A stretch of DNA of 64,000 nt, taken from the NCBI RefSeq assembly GCF_027853245.1, contig NZ_JAPTZM010000007.1. One strand, written 5' to 3'. This stretch comes from Atlantibacter subterraneus. Lineage in GTDB: Bacteria; Pseudomonadota; Gammaproteobacteria; Enterobacterales; Enterobacteriaceae. Made by a program: the position numbers and the translations under genes. The notes beneath the pieces were generated by a model. That model ran no database searches. It had not been told where the DNA came from and worked only from the letters and a program-made list of their open reading frames with translations. Shown here piece by piece: positions 7,654 to 15,772 of this stretch (positions within the stretch are counted from its first letter, which is position 1; every line of letters begins with the position of its first letter).

Positions 7654-9459
7654 TTACTCAAATTCATCCCAACCATCAAACTGCCGTCGCTCCTGCTGCA
7701 TTTCACGCTGGAAGATCTCTTCCAGTTCGCGGCGAGCTTCGCGCACGCGGGATATCTGCGCGGTATCGGTATGGATGGGCATTAATTCCCGCAGCATACG
7801 CATATCTAATCGACGAAAATGCAGCTGCGCGCGCTGGGCCTGATGGGGATGCAGCCCCACCGATATTAACGCTTTGCGGCCAAGTTCAAGCGCGCTGGAA
7901 AACGTCTCACGGGAAAATTGCGTAACGCCTGCCTGCAGCAGCTCATGGGCCTCAACGCGCCCCCGCGCACGGGCTAAAATCGCCAGATGGGGAAAATGCT
8001 GTTGGCAAAGGTGCACAATCTTTAGGGTATCTTCCGGCTCATTACTGGTAATGACAATGGATTTTGCCTGTTCCGCCCCGGCAGAACGCAAAAGCTCGAG
8101 TTGTGTCGCATCCCCGTAGTAAACCTTGTAACCGTATTTGCGCATCAGATTGACGCTGCTAATATCGCGCTCCAGCACCGTAATACGCATCTTATTCGCC
8201 ATCAGTAAGCGCCCAATCACCTGACCGAAGCGCCCAAAGCCCACCACAATCACCTGCGGCTTATCATCTTCAACCCAGGGTTGCTCATCGCCATCTTCTG
8301 GCTCATTGAACCGGCGCGCCAGATGCTTATCAATGCGCTTCATTAATAGCGGCGTGGTCATCATCGACAGCGTCACGGTGACCAGCAGCAGCGCCATCTG
8401 ATCCCCCTGAAACAGCCGCTGCGATGAAGCCGTTGAAAACAGCACAAACGCAAATTCGCCGCCCTGGCTGAGTACGCCGGAAAATTGCAGCCGCTCCGAA
8501 TTACGCAACCCGTAGATATGGGCAAGGCCGTACAGCACCGCCATTTTCACCGCCACCAGAATGGCGACGCCCGCCACCACCAGCAGGATATGGGTGTACA
8601 ACACCCCCAGATTGAGCGCCATGCCGACAGAGATAAAGAACAGCCCCAGCAAGAGTCCCTTAAAGGGATCGATGGCGATTTCCAGCTCATGGCGATATTC
8701 GCTTTCCGCCAGCAGGATCCCGGCGATAAACGTCCCCAGCGCCATCGACAGGCCTAACGCATCCATAAACAGCGCCGAGCCCAGCACCAGTAACAGGGTC
8801 GCGGCAGTAAACACCTCGCGCACCCCGGAACTGGCGATGAAGCGAAACACCGGGCGCAGCAGATAACGGCCGCCAATCAACATCCCGGCGAACGCCAGCA
8901 CTTTGAGACCAACTTTAGTCCAGTCGAGATGCTCATCGGCATTGCCCGCCAGCAGCGGCACCAGCGCCAGCGCCGGGATCACCGCCAGATCCTGAAACAG
9001 CAGCACTGAAAAGCCCAACTGCCCGGACTCGCTGCGGTTCATGCCTTTTTCACGCATGAGTTGCAGCGCCATCGCGGTAGAAGACATCGCCAGGCCAATC
9101 CCACCGACAATCGCCGCCTGCCAGGAGAAGTTAGTGAGCATCAGCAACACCGCCAGGATCCCCGCGCTAAGCAGTACCTGCGCTGCCCCCACGCCGAAAA
9201 TTGACCGCCGCAGTTGCCACAGTTTCGCCGGGTTCAGCTCCAGCCCGATGATAAACATCAGGAATACCACGCCCAGCTCAGAGAAATGCAGGATCTCATC
9301 AACGTCGCTGATAAAACCTAACCCCCACGGGCCGATAGCAATCCCCGCCAGCAAGTAGCCCAGCACCGCGCCAATGCCTAAACGCGCCGCCAGCGGCACC
9401 GCGACCACCGCCGCGAATAAAAACAGCACGCCTGCTAACAACATATCCGCGCCTTCCAT
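7654..9459 (-). CDS. kefB: Glutathione-regulated potassium efflux antiporter KefB
   Basis: The 601-residue membrane protein has a CPA2-type transport domain of about 12-13 helices (residues 5-380, with LGYLLAGIAIGPWGLGF and GLELNPAKLWQLRR) followed by a cytosolic RCK/TrkA-N domain (about 400-520, VIVVGFGRFGQVIGR) that binds glutathione and its adducts. Electrophile adducts open K+ efflux with H+ entry, acidifying the cytoplasm as protection. The start MEGADMLLAGVLFLF at 9459 gives the family length and overlaps the kefG stop by one base. A longer in-frame reading to 9588 lies inside kefG and is not conserved. Confidence 0.97.
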   Translation of the reverse strand: MEGADMLLAGVLFLFAAVVAVPLAARLGIGAVLGYLLAGIAIGPWGLGFISDVDEILHFSELGVVFLMFIIGLELNPAKLWQLRRSIFGVGAAQVLLSAGILAVLLMLTNFSWQAAIVGGIGLAMSSTAMALQLMREKGMNRSESGQLGFSVLLFQDLAVIPALALVPLLAGNADEHLDWTKVGLKVLAFAGMLIGGRYLLRPVFRFIASSGVREVFTAATLLLVLGSALFMDALGLSMALGTFIAGILLAESEYRHELEIAIDPFKGLLLGLFFISVGMALNLGVLYTHILLVVAGVAILVAVKMAVLYGLAHIYGLRNSERLQFSGVLSQGGEFAFVLFSTASSQRLFQGDQMALLLVTVTLSMMTTPLLMKRIDKHLARRFNEPEDGDEQPWVEDDKPQVIVVGFGRFGQVIGRLLMANKMRITVLERDISSVNLMRKYGYKVYYGDATQLELLRSAGAEQAKSIVITSNEPEDTLKIVHLCQQHFPHLAILARARGRVEAHELLQAGVTQFSRETFSSALELGRKALISVGLHPHQAQRAQLHFRRLDMRMLRELMPIHTDTAQISRVREARRELEEIFQREMQQERRQFDGWDEFE

Positions 9460-10013
9460 TATCGACCTCCCGGAATACGCGGTGACGCCAGCCATTCGCC
9501 ATAGGCTTTGGCGTGATTTTCTAATTCTGCCAGCGCCTGGCGACGCGCCCAGTAGACGATCATTGGCGATAGCCACTGCATATGGCACATGGCCGCCGTC
9601 AGTTCGAAGGGACGAAGAATTTCACTGAGAGAGTAGCGATTAAAACCATCACCGCGATAAGCGCCTTCCGGCTCGCCGGTGGTGATGACGCTACGCCAGT
9701 ACTTTCCCGCGAGCTGATTCCCTCCCGGTCCGCTGGCAAAGCCGCGGCTGAGCACCCGGTCGAGCCACTCTTTGAGCAACGCCGGGCAGCTGTAGGTATA
9801 AAGCGGGTGTTGAAACACAATGACGTCGTGCGCCAACAGCAATTCCTGTTCACGCGGGATATCAATAAAAAAGTCTGGATAGTATGCATAGAGATCGTGC
9901 ACGGTAACATTTGCAAGTTGCGAAGCCGGCTTAAGCAGAACCCGGTTTGCCACCGAGTCCTGGGATTCCGGATGGGCATACAGCAGCAACACTTTCGCTG
10001 TGTCTGACATCAT
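9459..10013 (-). CDS. kefG: KefB ancillary flavoprotein KefG
   Basis: The 184-residue flavodoxin-fold protein of the NAD(P)H quinone oxidoreductase family binds KefB and is needed for full efflux activity. Visible motifs are the FMN-binding start LLLYAHPESQDSVANR, the HPLYTYSCPALLKEWLDRVLSRGFA segment (about 75-98) and ITTGEPEGAYRGDG. It begins MMSDTAK at 10013. Its stop overlaps the kefB start, consistent with a two-subunit operon. It is divergent from yheS across a 203-base gap. Confidence 0.95.
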   Translation of the reverse strand: MMSDTAKVLLLYAHPESQDSVANRVLLKPASQLANVTVHDLYAYYPDFFIDIPREQELLLAHDVIVFQHPLYTYSCPALLKEWLDRVLSRGFASGPGGNQLAGKYWRSVITTGEPEGAYRGDGFNRYSLSEILRPFELTAAMCHMQWLSPMIVYWARRQALAELENHAKAYGEWLASPRIPGGR

Positions 10014-10216
10014 TCCCCTCCCGGGCGTAAAACTTTTCTCTTCCCGACGGGCACGCAACTGCCTGCGCCGCCGATCTTCTTGCCGCAATGGCGCAGCCAG
10101 AATGATTTTGTGTATCGTCTTCTTTTTGGGCTACCATTGCGGCCCGGTGCGGCGAATCGCCCACACCTTACATTATCATAATGACAAATTAACATAGTCA
10201 GAACATACGGCGCTCT

Positions 10217-12121
10217 ATGATTGTATTCTCCTCGTTGCAAATTCGTCGCGGCACACGCGTACTGCTGGATAACGCGACCGCTACCATCAACCCTGGCCAA
10301 AAAGTGGGCCTGGTGGGTAAAAACGGCTGCGGTAAATCTACCCTGCTGTCGCTGCTGAAAAGCGAAATCACCGCCGACGGGGGGAGCTATACCTTTCCGG
10401 GCAACTGGCAGTTAGCCTGGGTGAATCAGGAAACCCCTGCCCTCGCCGTTCCGGCCATGGAATACGTGATCGACGGCGATCGCGAATACCGCCAGTTTGA
10501 GCGCGAGCTTAACGACGCCAACGTCCGCAACGACGGTCACGCCATTGCCACCGCGCACGGCAAGCTCGACGCCATCAATGCCTGGACCATTCGTTCCCGC
10601 GCCGCCAGCCTGCTGCACGGCTTAGGTTTCAGCAACGAGCAGCTCGACCGCCCGGTCAGCGATTTCTCCGGTGGATGGCGGATGCGCCTTAACCTGGCGC
10701 AGGCGCTGATTTGCCGCTCCGACTTGCTGCTGCTCGATGAACCGACCAACCACCTCGATTTAGATGCGGTTATCTGGCTGGAAAAATGGCTGAAAAGCTA
10801 TCAGGGAACGCTGATTTTGATCTCCCACGACCGTGACTTTCTCGATCCGGTGGTGGATAAAATTATTCATATCGAACAGCAGACGATGTTCGAATACACC
10901 GGCAACTACAGCTCGTTCGAGCGCCAGCGCGCCACGCGTCTCGCGCAGCAGCAGTCGATGTATGAAAGCCAGCAGCAGCGCGTGGCGCACCTGCAAAGCT
11001 TTATCGACCGATTTAAAGCCAAAGCTTCGAAAGCGAAGCAGGCCCAGAGCCGTATCAAAATGCTCGAGCGCATGGAGCTGATTCTGCCCGCGCACGTCGA
11101 TAATCCGTTCCACTTCAGTTTTCGCGCCCCGGAAAGCCTGCCCAATCCGCTGTTGAAGATGGAAAAAGTCAGCGCGGGCTATGGCGATAAAACGATTCTC
11201 GACTCCATCAAGCTCAACCTGGTGCCGGGCTCGCGCATCGGGTTGCTGGGCCGTAACGGCGCGGGTAAATCGACGCTGATTAAACTGCTGGCGGGCGAAC
11301 TGGCCCCAATGCAGGGTGAGATTGGCCTGGCGAAGGGCATCAAGCTCGGCTATTTCGCTCAGCATCAGCTGGAATTTTTGCGCGCCGATGAGTCGCCGCT
11401 CCAGCACCTGGCGCGTATTGCGCCGCGTGAACTGGAACAGCAGCTGCGCGATTATCTCGGCGGTTTCGGCTTCCAGGGTGATAAGGTCAGCGAGAACACT
11501 GAACGCTTCTCCGGCGGCGAAAAAGCGCGGCTGGTGCTGGCGCTGATTGTCTGGCAGCGCCCTAACCTGCTGCTGCTCGATGAACCGACCAACCACCTCG
11601 ATCTGGATATGCGCCAGGCGCTCACCGATGCGCTAATTGAATTTGAAGGTGCGCTGGTGGTGGTCTCGCACGACCGTCATTTACTGCGTTCCACCACCGA
11701 TGATTTATATCTGGTGCACGACGGCAAAGTAGAAGCCTTTGACGGCGATCTGGAAGATTATCAGAAATGGCTGAGCGACCTGCAAAAGCAGGAGAGCCAG
11801 CCGGCGGAGGCGGCGAAAGAGAACGCCAACAGCGCCCAGTCGCGTAAAGATCAGAAACGTCGCGAGGCGGAGCTGCGCACCCTGACGCAGCCGCTGCGTA
11901 AAGAGATTATGCGTCTCGAAAAGCTGATGGAAAAACTCCAGCAGCAGCTGGCGGACGTAGAAGAGCAGCTTGGCGACAGCGCGCTGTACGATCAAAGCCG
12001 TAAGGCCGACTTAACGGAGTGCCTGCAACGCCAGGCAAAAACCAAAGCCGACCTGGAAAATTGCGAAACGGAATGGCTGGACGCTCAGGAGCAGTTAGAG
12101 CAACTGCTTCAGGAATCATAA
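10217..12121 (+). CDS. yheS: ABC-F family ATPase YheS
   Basis: The 634-residue protein has two ATP-binding cassettes in tandem and no membrane domain. The first has Walker A GKNGCGKST (about residues 35-43), signature DFSGGWRMR and Walker B LLLLDEPTNHLD. The second has GRNGAGKST (about 347-355), RFSGGEKAR and LLLLDEPTNHLD. A charged linker lies between them and a C-terminal coiled coil at about 560-634. ABC-F proteins act on ribosomes stalled by particular sequences; YheS is one of the four housekeeping members in E. coli. Nothing here suggests an antibiotic-resistance type. It leads yheS-yheT-yheU. Confidence 0.95.
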   Translation: MIVFSSLQIRRGTRVLLDNATATINPGQKVGLVGKNGCGKSTLLSLLKSEITADGGSYTFPGNWQLAWVNQETPALAVPAMEYVIDGDREYRQFERELNDANVRNDGHAIATAHGKLDAINAWTIRSRAASLLHGLGFSNEQLDRPVSDFSGGWRMRLNLAQALICRSDLLLLDEPTNHLDLDAVIWLEKWLKSYQGTLILISHDRDFLDPVVDKIIHIEQQTMFEYTGNYSSFERQRATRLAQQQSMYESQQQRVAHLQSFIDRFKAKASKAKQAQSRIKMLERMELILPAHVDNPFHFSFRAPESLPNPLLKMEKVSAGYGDKTILDSIKLNLVPGSRIGLLGRNGAGKSTLIKLLAGELAPMQGEIGLAKGIKLGYFAQHQLEFLRADESPLQHLARIAPRELEQQLRDYLGGFGFQGDKVSENTERFSGGEKARLVLALIVWQRPNLLLLDEPTNHLDLDMRQALTDALIEFEGALVVVSHDRHLLRSTTDDLYLVHDGKVEAFDGDLEDYQKWLSDLQKQESQPAEAAKENANSAQSRKDQKRREAELRTLTQPLRKEIMRLEKLMEKLQQQLADVEEQLGDSALYDQSRKADLTECLQRQAKTKADLENCETEWLDAQEQLEQLLQES

Positions 12122-12148
12122 ACACTAAATAAAACATGAACCTGTGCT

Positions 12149-13165
12149 ATGGCTGAAATTACTCCTGCGGATTTAACCGATAATCAAGAGAAGTCGCGCC
12201 ATTTTCGGCCTATGCCGGGGGCACGCAATCCTCACCTGCAAACTATGCTGCCGCGTATTCTGCGGCGGCGGCTTCAGTTCACCCCGGTGTGGCAGCGGCT
12301 CGATACCCCGGACGGCGATTTTGTCGATCTGGCCTGGGGTGAAGATCCTCAAAAGGCGCGCCATAAGCCCCGGCTGGTGATTTTCCACGGTCTTGAAGGC
12401 AGTCTGAACAGCCCTTACGCCCACGGTTTAATCCAGGCGGCGCAAGCCCGCGGCTGGCTGGGAGTCGTCATGCATTTTCGGGGATGCAGCGGTGAGCCGA
12501 ATCGCATGCACCGGATTTACCATTCCGGCGAAACGGAAGATGGCCGCTGGTTTCTGGAGTGGATCGCTCAGCAGTTTGGCGAACAACCCACCGCGGCGGT
12601 GGGTTTTTCCCTCGGCGGCAATATGCTGGCCTGCATGCTGGCGAAGTATCCGCAACTGCCGGTCAACGCGGCGGTGATTGTTTCCGCGCCGTTTGTACTG
12701 GAGCACTGCTGCTACCATATGGAAAAAGGCTTCTCGCGAGTCTATCAGCACTACCTGTTGAATCTGCTTAAGGCCAATGCCTCGCGCAAGCTGCTGGCCT
12801 GGCCGGGCACGCTGCCGGTGGATTTAACCCAACTGAAAAGCATTCGCCGCCTGCGCGAATTCGACGATTTGATCACCTCAAAAGCCCACGGCTTCAACGA
12901 CGCGATCGATTATTACCGCCGCTGTAGCGCGATGCCGCTGCTGCCGTCGATTACCCAGCCTACACTTATCATTCATGCGCAGGACGACCCGTTTATGGAT
13001 AGCCACGTTATCCCGGACATCGCCCAACTGCCTGCCAATATCGAATACCAGCTGACTGAATATGGCGGGCACGTGGGATTTGTGGGCGGTACGACACTGC
13101 GCCCGACAATGTGGCTTGAAGCGCGCATTCCCGACTGGCTCACACCTTATCTGGATAAAGCATGA
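12149..13165 (+). CDS. yheT: AB-hydrolase YheT
   Basis: The 338-residue alpha/beta hydrolase belongs to the YheT/ABHD1-3 type. Features are LVIFHGLEGSLNSPYAHG (about 75-92), the nucleophile elbow GFSLGGN (about 151-157), an acid in HAQDDPFM (about 270-277) and the His of YGGHVGFVGG (about 304-313). The natural substrate is unknown; related enzymes act on acyl esters. It starts 27 bases after yheS, and its last codons overlap yheU by 4 bases (ATGA), so it is translationally coupled to yheU. Confidence 0.92.
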   Translation: MAEITPADLTDNQEKSRHFRPMPGARNPHLQTMLPRILRRRLQFTPVWQRLDTPDGDFVDLAWGEDPQKARHKPRLVIFHGLEGSLNSPYAHGLIQAAQARGWLGVVMHFRGCSGEPNRMHRIYHSGETEDGRWFLEWIAQQFGEQPTAAVGFSLGGNMLACMLAKYPQLPVNAAVIVSAPFVLEHCCYHMEKGFSRVYQHYLLNLLKANASRKLLAWPGTLPVDLTQLKSIRRLREFDDLITSKAHGFNDAIDYYRRCSAMPLLPSITQPTLIIHAQDDPFMDSHVIPDIAQLPANIEYQLTEYGGHVGFVGGTTLRPTMWLEARIPDWLTPYLDKA

Positions 13166-13380
13166 TTATTCCCTGGCAATCCCTCGACCCGGAAACGCTT
13201 GAAAACCTCATCGAAGCTTTTGTCTTGCGGGAAGGCACCGATTATGGTGAACATGAACGCTCGCTCAGCGATAAAGTCTCGCAGGTAAAGCACCAACTGG
13301 AACGCGGTGACGCGGTTCTGGTGTGGTCGGAACTGCATGAAACGGTCAACATTATGCCGCGCGACCAGTTTCGGGGCTGA
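13162..13380 (+). CDS. yheU: UPF0270 family protein YheU
   Basis: The 72-residue protein (MIIPWQSLDPETLENLIEAFVLREGTDYG..) is a clear UPF0270/YheU member of the usual length. Function unknown; small acidic cytoplasmic protein. It overlaps the yheT stop by four bases. Confidence 0.92.
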   Translation: MIIPWQSLDPETLENLIEAFVLREGTDYGEHERSLSDKVSQVKHQLERGDAVLVWSELHETVNIMPRDQFRG

Positions 13381-13488
13381 TCCGTTCGCTGAACAATAAA
13401 AACCACTGGCGGCTTATCAGACCGCCAGAACTCATTCGCCTTGCACGGGTCTTATTTTCACGTCGCTACCCTAAGGAGTTGTTCCGCT

Positions 13489-14355
13489 ATGTCTGCCCAA
13501 CATCCGATCATCGCCGTTACCGGCTCCAGCGGGGCCGGAACCACCACCACCAGCCTCGCCTTTCGCAAGATATTCGCCCAGCTCAACCTGCATGCCGCCG
13601 AAGTGGAAGGGGACAGTTTTCATCGCTATACCCGCCCGGAGATGGATATGGCGATCCGCAAAGCGCGCGACGTGGGTAAACACATCAGCTATTTCGGGCC
13701 GGAGGCTAACGACTTTGGCCTGCTGGAGCAGACCTTTCATCAGTACGGCCAAACCGGCACCGGGCAATCGCGTAAATATCTGCATACCTATGATGAAGCC
13801 GTGCCGTGGAATCAGGTGCCGGGTACCTTTACGCCCTGGCAACCGCTTCCCGAGCCAACCGACGTGCTGTTTTACGAAGGGCTGCACGGCGGCGTGGTCA
13901 CCCCGCATCATGATGTGGCACGCCATGTGGATTTGCTGGTAGGCGTGGTGCCAATCGTCAACCTGGAATGGATTCAAAAGCTGATCCGCGACACCAGCGA
14001 ACGCGGGCACTCCCGGGAAGCGGTGATGGATTCGGTGGTGCGCTCAATGGAGGACTACATTAACTTCATCACGCCGCAGTTCTCCCGCACCCACATTAAC
14101 TTCCAGCGCGTGCCTACCGTGGACACCTCAAACCCGTTTGCCGCCAAAGCCATCCCGTCGCTGGATGAGAGTCTGGTGGTAATTCACTTCAGGAATCTGG
14201 AAGGGATCGATTTCCCCTGGCTGCTGGCCATGTTGCAGGGTTCATTCATTTCCCACATCAATACATTAGTGGTGCCAGGCGGGAAGATGGGGCTGGCGAT
14301 GGAGCTGATTATGCTGCCGCTGGTGAAAAGAATCATGGAAGGGCGAAAAATTTAA
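13489..14355 (+). CDS. prkB: Phosphoribulokinase-like protein PrkB
   Basis: The 288-residue protein has a P-loop near the N-terminus (IIAVTGSSGAGTTTT, residues 7-21), then GDSFHRY and FYEGLHGGVV, features of the phosphoribulokinase/uridine kinase family. The true role in enterobacteria is not known; there is no Calvin cycle here, so the name should not be read as carbon fixation. The ATG at 13489 has an AAGGAG site and begins the conserved MSAQHPIIAV; an in-frame reading from 13441 is not conserved. It is convergent with yhfA. Confidence 0.92.
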   Translation: MSAQHPIIAVTGSSGAGTTTTSLAFRKIFAQLNLHAAEVEGDSFHRYTRPEMDMAIRKARDVGKHISYFGPEANDFGLLEQTFHQYGQTGTGQSRKYLHTYDEAVPWNQVPGTFTPWQPLPEPTDVLFYEGLHGGVVTPHHDVARHVDLLVGVVPIVNLEWIQKLIRDTSERGHSREAVMDSVVRSMEDYINFITPQFSRTHINFQRVPTVDTSNPFAAKAIPSLDESLVVIHFRNLEGIDFPWLLAMLQGSFISHINTLVVPGGKMGLAMELIMLPLVKRIMEGRKI

Positions 14356-14374
14356 GGCGGCAACGCCGCCTTAA
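14352..14374 (-). terminator. Terminator between prkB and yhfA
   Basis: The inverted repeat TTAAGGCGGC (14352-14361) and GCCGCCTTAA (14365-14374) has a 3-base loop. On the minus strand it is followed by AATTTTTC, so it terminates yhfA best; it also overlaps the end of prkB. Confidence 0.75.
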
Positions 14375-14384
14375 CAAAGAGTCT

Positions 14385-14789
14385 TTAGCCTTCAACGACT
14401 TCGTAGGAATGGGTGACGCTGACCGCCTTCTCCAGCATCAACGCCACTGAACAATATTTCTCTGCGGAGAGGTCCACCGCACGGGATACCGCCGCGTCTT
14501 TCAATGCCTTACCGGTCACGATGAAATGCAGATTGATATGGGTAAAGTAGCGCGGTGCCTCTTCACGGCGTTCCGAGGTCAACTTCACTTCGCAGTCGGT
14601 AATGTCATGACGTCCTTTCTGAAGGATCGACACCACGTCAATGGCGCTGCAACCGCCCGCCGCCATCAACACCATTTCCATCGGGCTGGGTGCTTTGTCG
14701 CCGGAGTTACCGTCCATTAAAACCTGGTGTCCGGAAGCGGACTCACCGAGAAAAGTTAACCCTTCAACCCACTTCACTCTTGCCTGCAT
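14385..14789 (-). CDS. yhfA: OsmC/Ohr-family protein YhfA
   Basis: The 134-residue protein of the OsmC fold has a conserved Cys in the MVLMAAGGCSAIDVV segment (Cys48) and a second in EKYCSVALML. OsmC-type proteins reduce organic hydroperoxides, but YhfA is a distinct subgroup without an assigned substrate. It is divergent from crp across a 303-base region, and in E. coli a CRP-controlled divergent transcript arises there. Confidence 0.9.
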   Translation of the reverse strand: MQARVKWVEGLTFLGESASGHQVLMDGNSGDKAPSPMEMVLMAAGGCSAIDVVSILQKGRHDITDCEVKLTSERREEAPRYFTHINLHFIVTGKALKDAAVSRAVDLSAEKYCSVALMLEKAVSVTHSYEVVEG

Positions 14790-15092
14790 TTTGGTTACTC
14801 CAGTGTTTCAAAATTACTGACAGATTACGCGGCTGTAACAAAACGCGCAACGGATGAGAGCCACGTCAAGCTGAAACGAGACAATAGGAGACACTCACGT
14901 AAAGCTATGCTAAAACAGTCGGATGCTACAGCGATACATTGATGTAATGCATGTGTGCATACGACCACACCTATTACAGGCCACAGGACGTTAAAGGCCC
15001 CTTCTCCGGCCAGGAGAAGAGACGATTGCAAAAACCCAGAGGGTTATTATTGTCGCTCTCTGGAGTCAGCTTAAAACAGAGGATAACCGCGC
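14790..15092. promoter_or_regulatory. yhfA-crp divergent control region
   Basis: This 303-base region has no gene. It contains a stretch closely resembling the E. coli crp promoter (AAGCTATGCTAAAACAGTC near 14902-14920) and a GC-rich inverted segment around 15000 in the leader, ending at the crp ribosome-binding site (AGAGGATAACC just before the ATG). In E. coli this region carries positive and negative autoregulation by CRP-cAMP and a divergent RNA. Confidence 0.7.
14954..14969. promoter_or_regulatory. Candidate CRP site upstream of crp
   Basis: TGTGC-ATACGA-CCACA matches the TGTGA-N6-TCACA consensus at 8 of 10 positions. It lies about 124 bases before the crp ATG, at the place where E. coli has an autoregulatory site. 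Confidence 0.55.
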
Positions 15093-15725
15093 ATGGTGCT
15101 TGGCAAACCGCAAACAGACCCGACTCTCGAATGGTTCTTGTCTCATTGCCATATTCATAAGTACCCATCGAAGAGCACGCTGATTCACCAGGGTGAAAAG
15201 GCGGAAACGTTGTATTACATCGTTAAAGGCTCCGTGGCAGTGCTGATTAAAGATGAAGAGGGCAAGGAAATGATCCTCTCTTATCTGAATCAGGGCGATT
15301 TCATCGGCGAACTGGGATTGTTCGAAGAAGGTCAGGAACGCAGTGCCTGGGTTCGCGCCAAAACGGCGTGTGAAGTGGCAGAAATCTCTTACAAAAAATT
15401 CCGTCAGTTGATTCAGGTTAACCCTGACATCCTGATGCGTCTTTCTTCGCAGATGGCGCGCCGTCTGCAGGTGACATCAGAGAAAGTGGGTAACCTCGCC
15501 TTCCTTGATGTGACTGGCCGTATCGCACAAACGCTGCTGAACCTGGCGAAACAGCCGGACGCCATGACCCACCCGGATGGTATGCAGATCAAGATCACCC
15601 GTCAGGAGATTGGCCAGATCGTCGGCTGCTCCCGCGAAACCGTTGGCCGCATTCTGAAGATGCTCGAAGATCAGAACCTGATCTCCGCCCACGGTAAAAC
15701 CATTGTGGTTTACGGTACCCGCTAA
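15093..15725 (+). CDS. crp: cAMP receptor protein
   Basis: The 210-residue global regulator has an N-terminal cyclic-nucleotide domain (about 10-120) with the cAMP-binding GELGLFEEGQERSAWVRAKT phosphate cassette, a dimerisation helix (about 110-138) and a C-terminal helix-turn-helix with the recognition helix CSRETVGRILKML (about 179-191). By memory it is practically identical to E. coli CRP, so it should recognise TGTGA-N6-TCACA sites such as those near ppiA/tsgA and pckA in this window. The gene is alone, with its own promoter region and a downstream hairpin. Confidence 0.99.
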   Translation: MVLGKPQTDPTLEWFLSHCHIHKYPSKSTLIHQGEKAETLYYIVKGSVAVLIKDEEGKEMILSYLNQGDFIGELGLFEEGQERSAWVRAKTACEVAEISYKKFRQLIQVNPDILMRLSSQMARRLQVTSEKVGNLAFLDVTGRIAQTLLNLAKQPDAMTHPDGMQIKITRQEIGQIVGCSRETVGRILKMLEDQNLISAHGKTIVVYGTR

Positions 15726-15735
15726 ACCCTACGAG

Positions 15736-15755
15736 ACGGCGTGGAGACACGCCGT
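15736..15755 (+). terminator. Hairpin after crp
   Basis: ACGGCGTG (15736-15743) and CACGCCGT (15748-15755) form a stem with a GAGA loop followed by TTTC, a modest Rho-independent terminator between crp and yhfK. Confidence 0.6.
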
Positions 15756-15772
15756 TTCATCCGACCTCACCC

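Noticed and set aside
10217..12121. YheS as an antibiotic-resistance ABC-F protein
   Set aside because: Its linker and context match the housekeeping YheS group, with yheT and yheU beside it.
13489..14355. PrkB as evidence for the Calvin cycle
   Set aside because: No RuBisCO or other cycle genes; PrkB is a common enterobacterial protein of unknown role.
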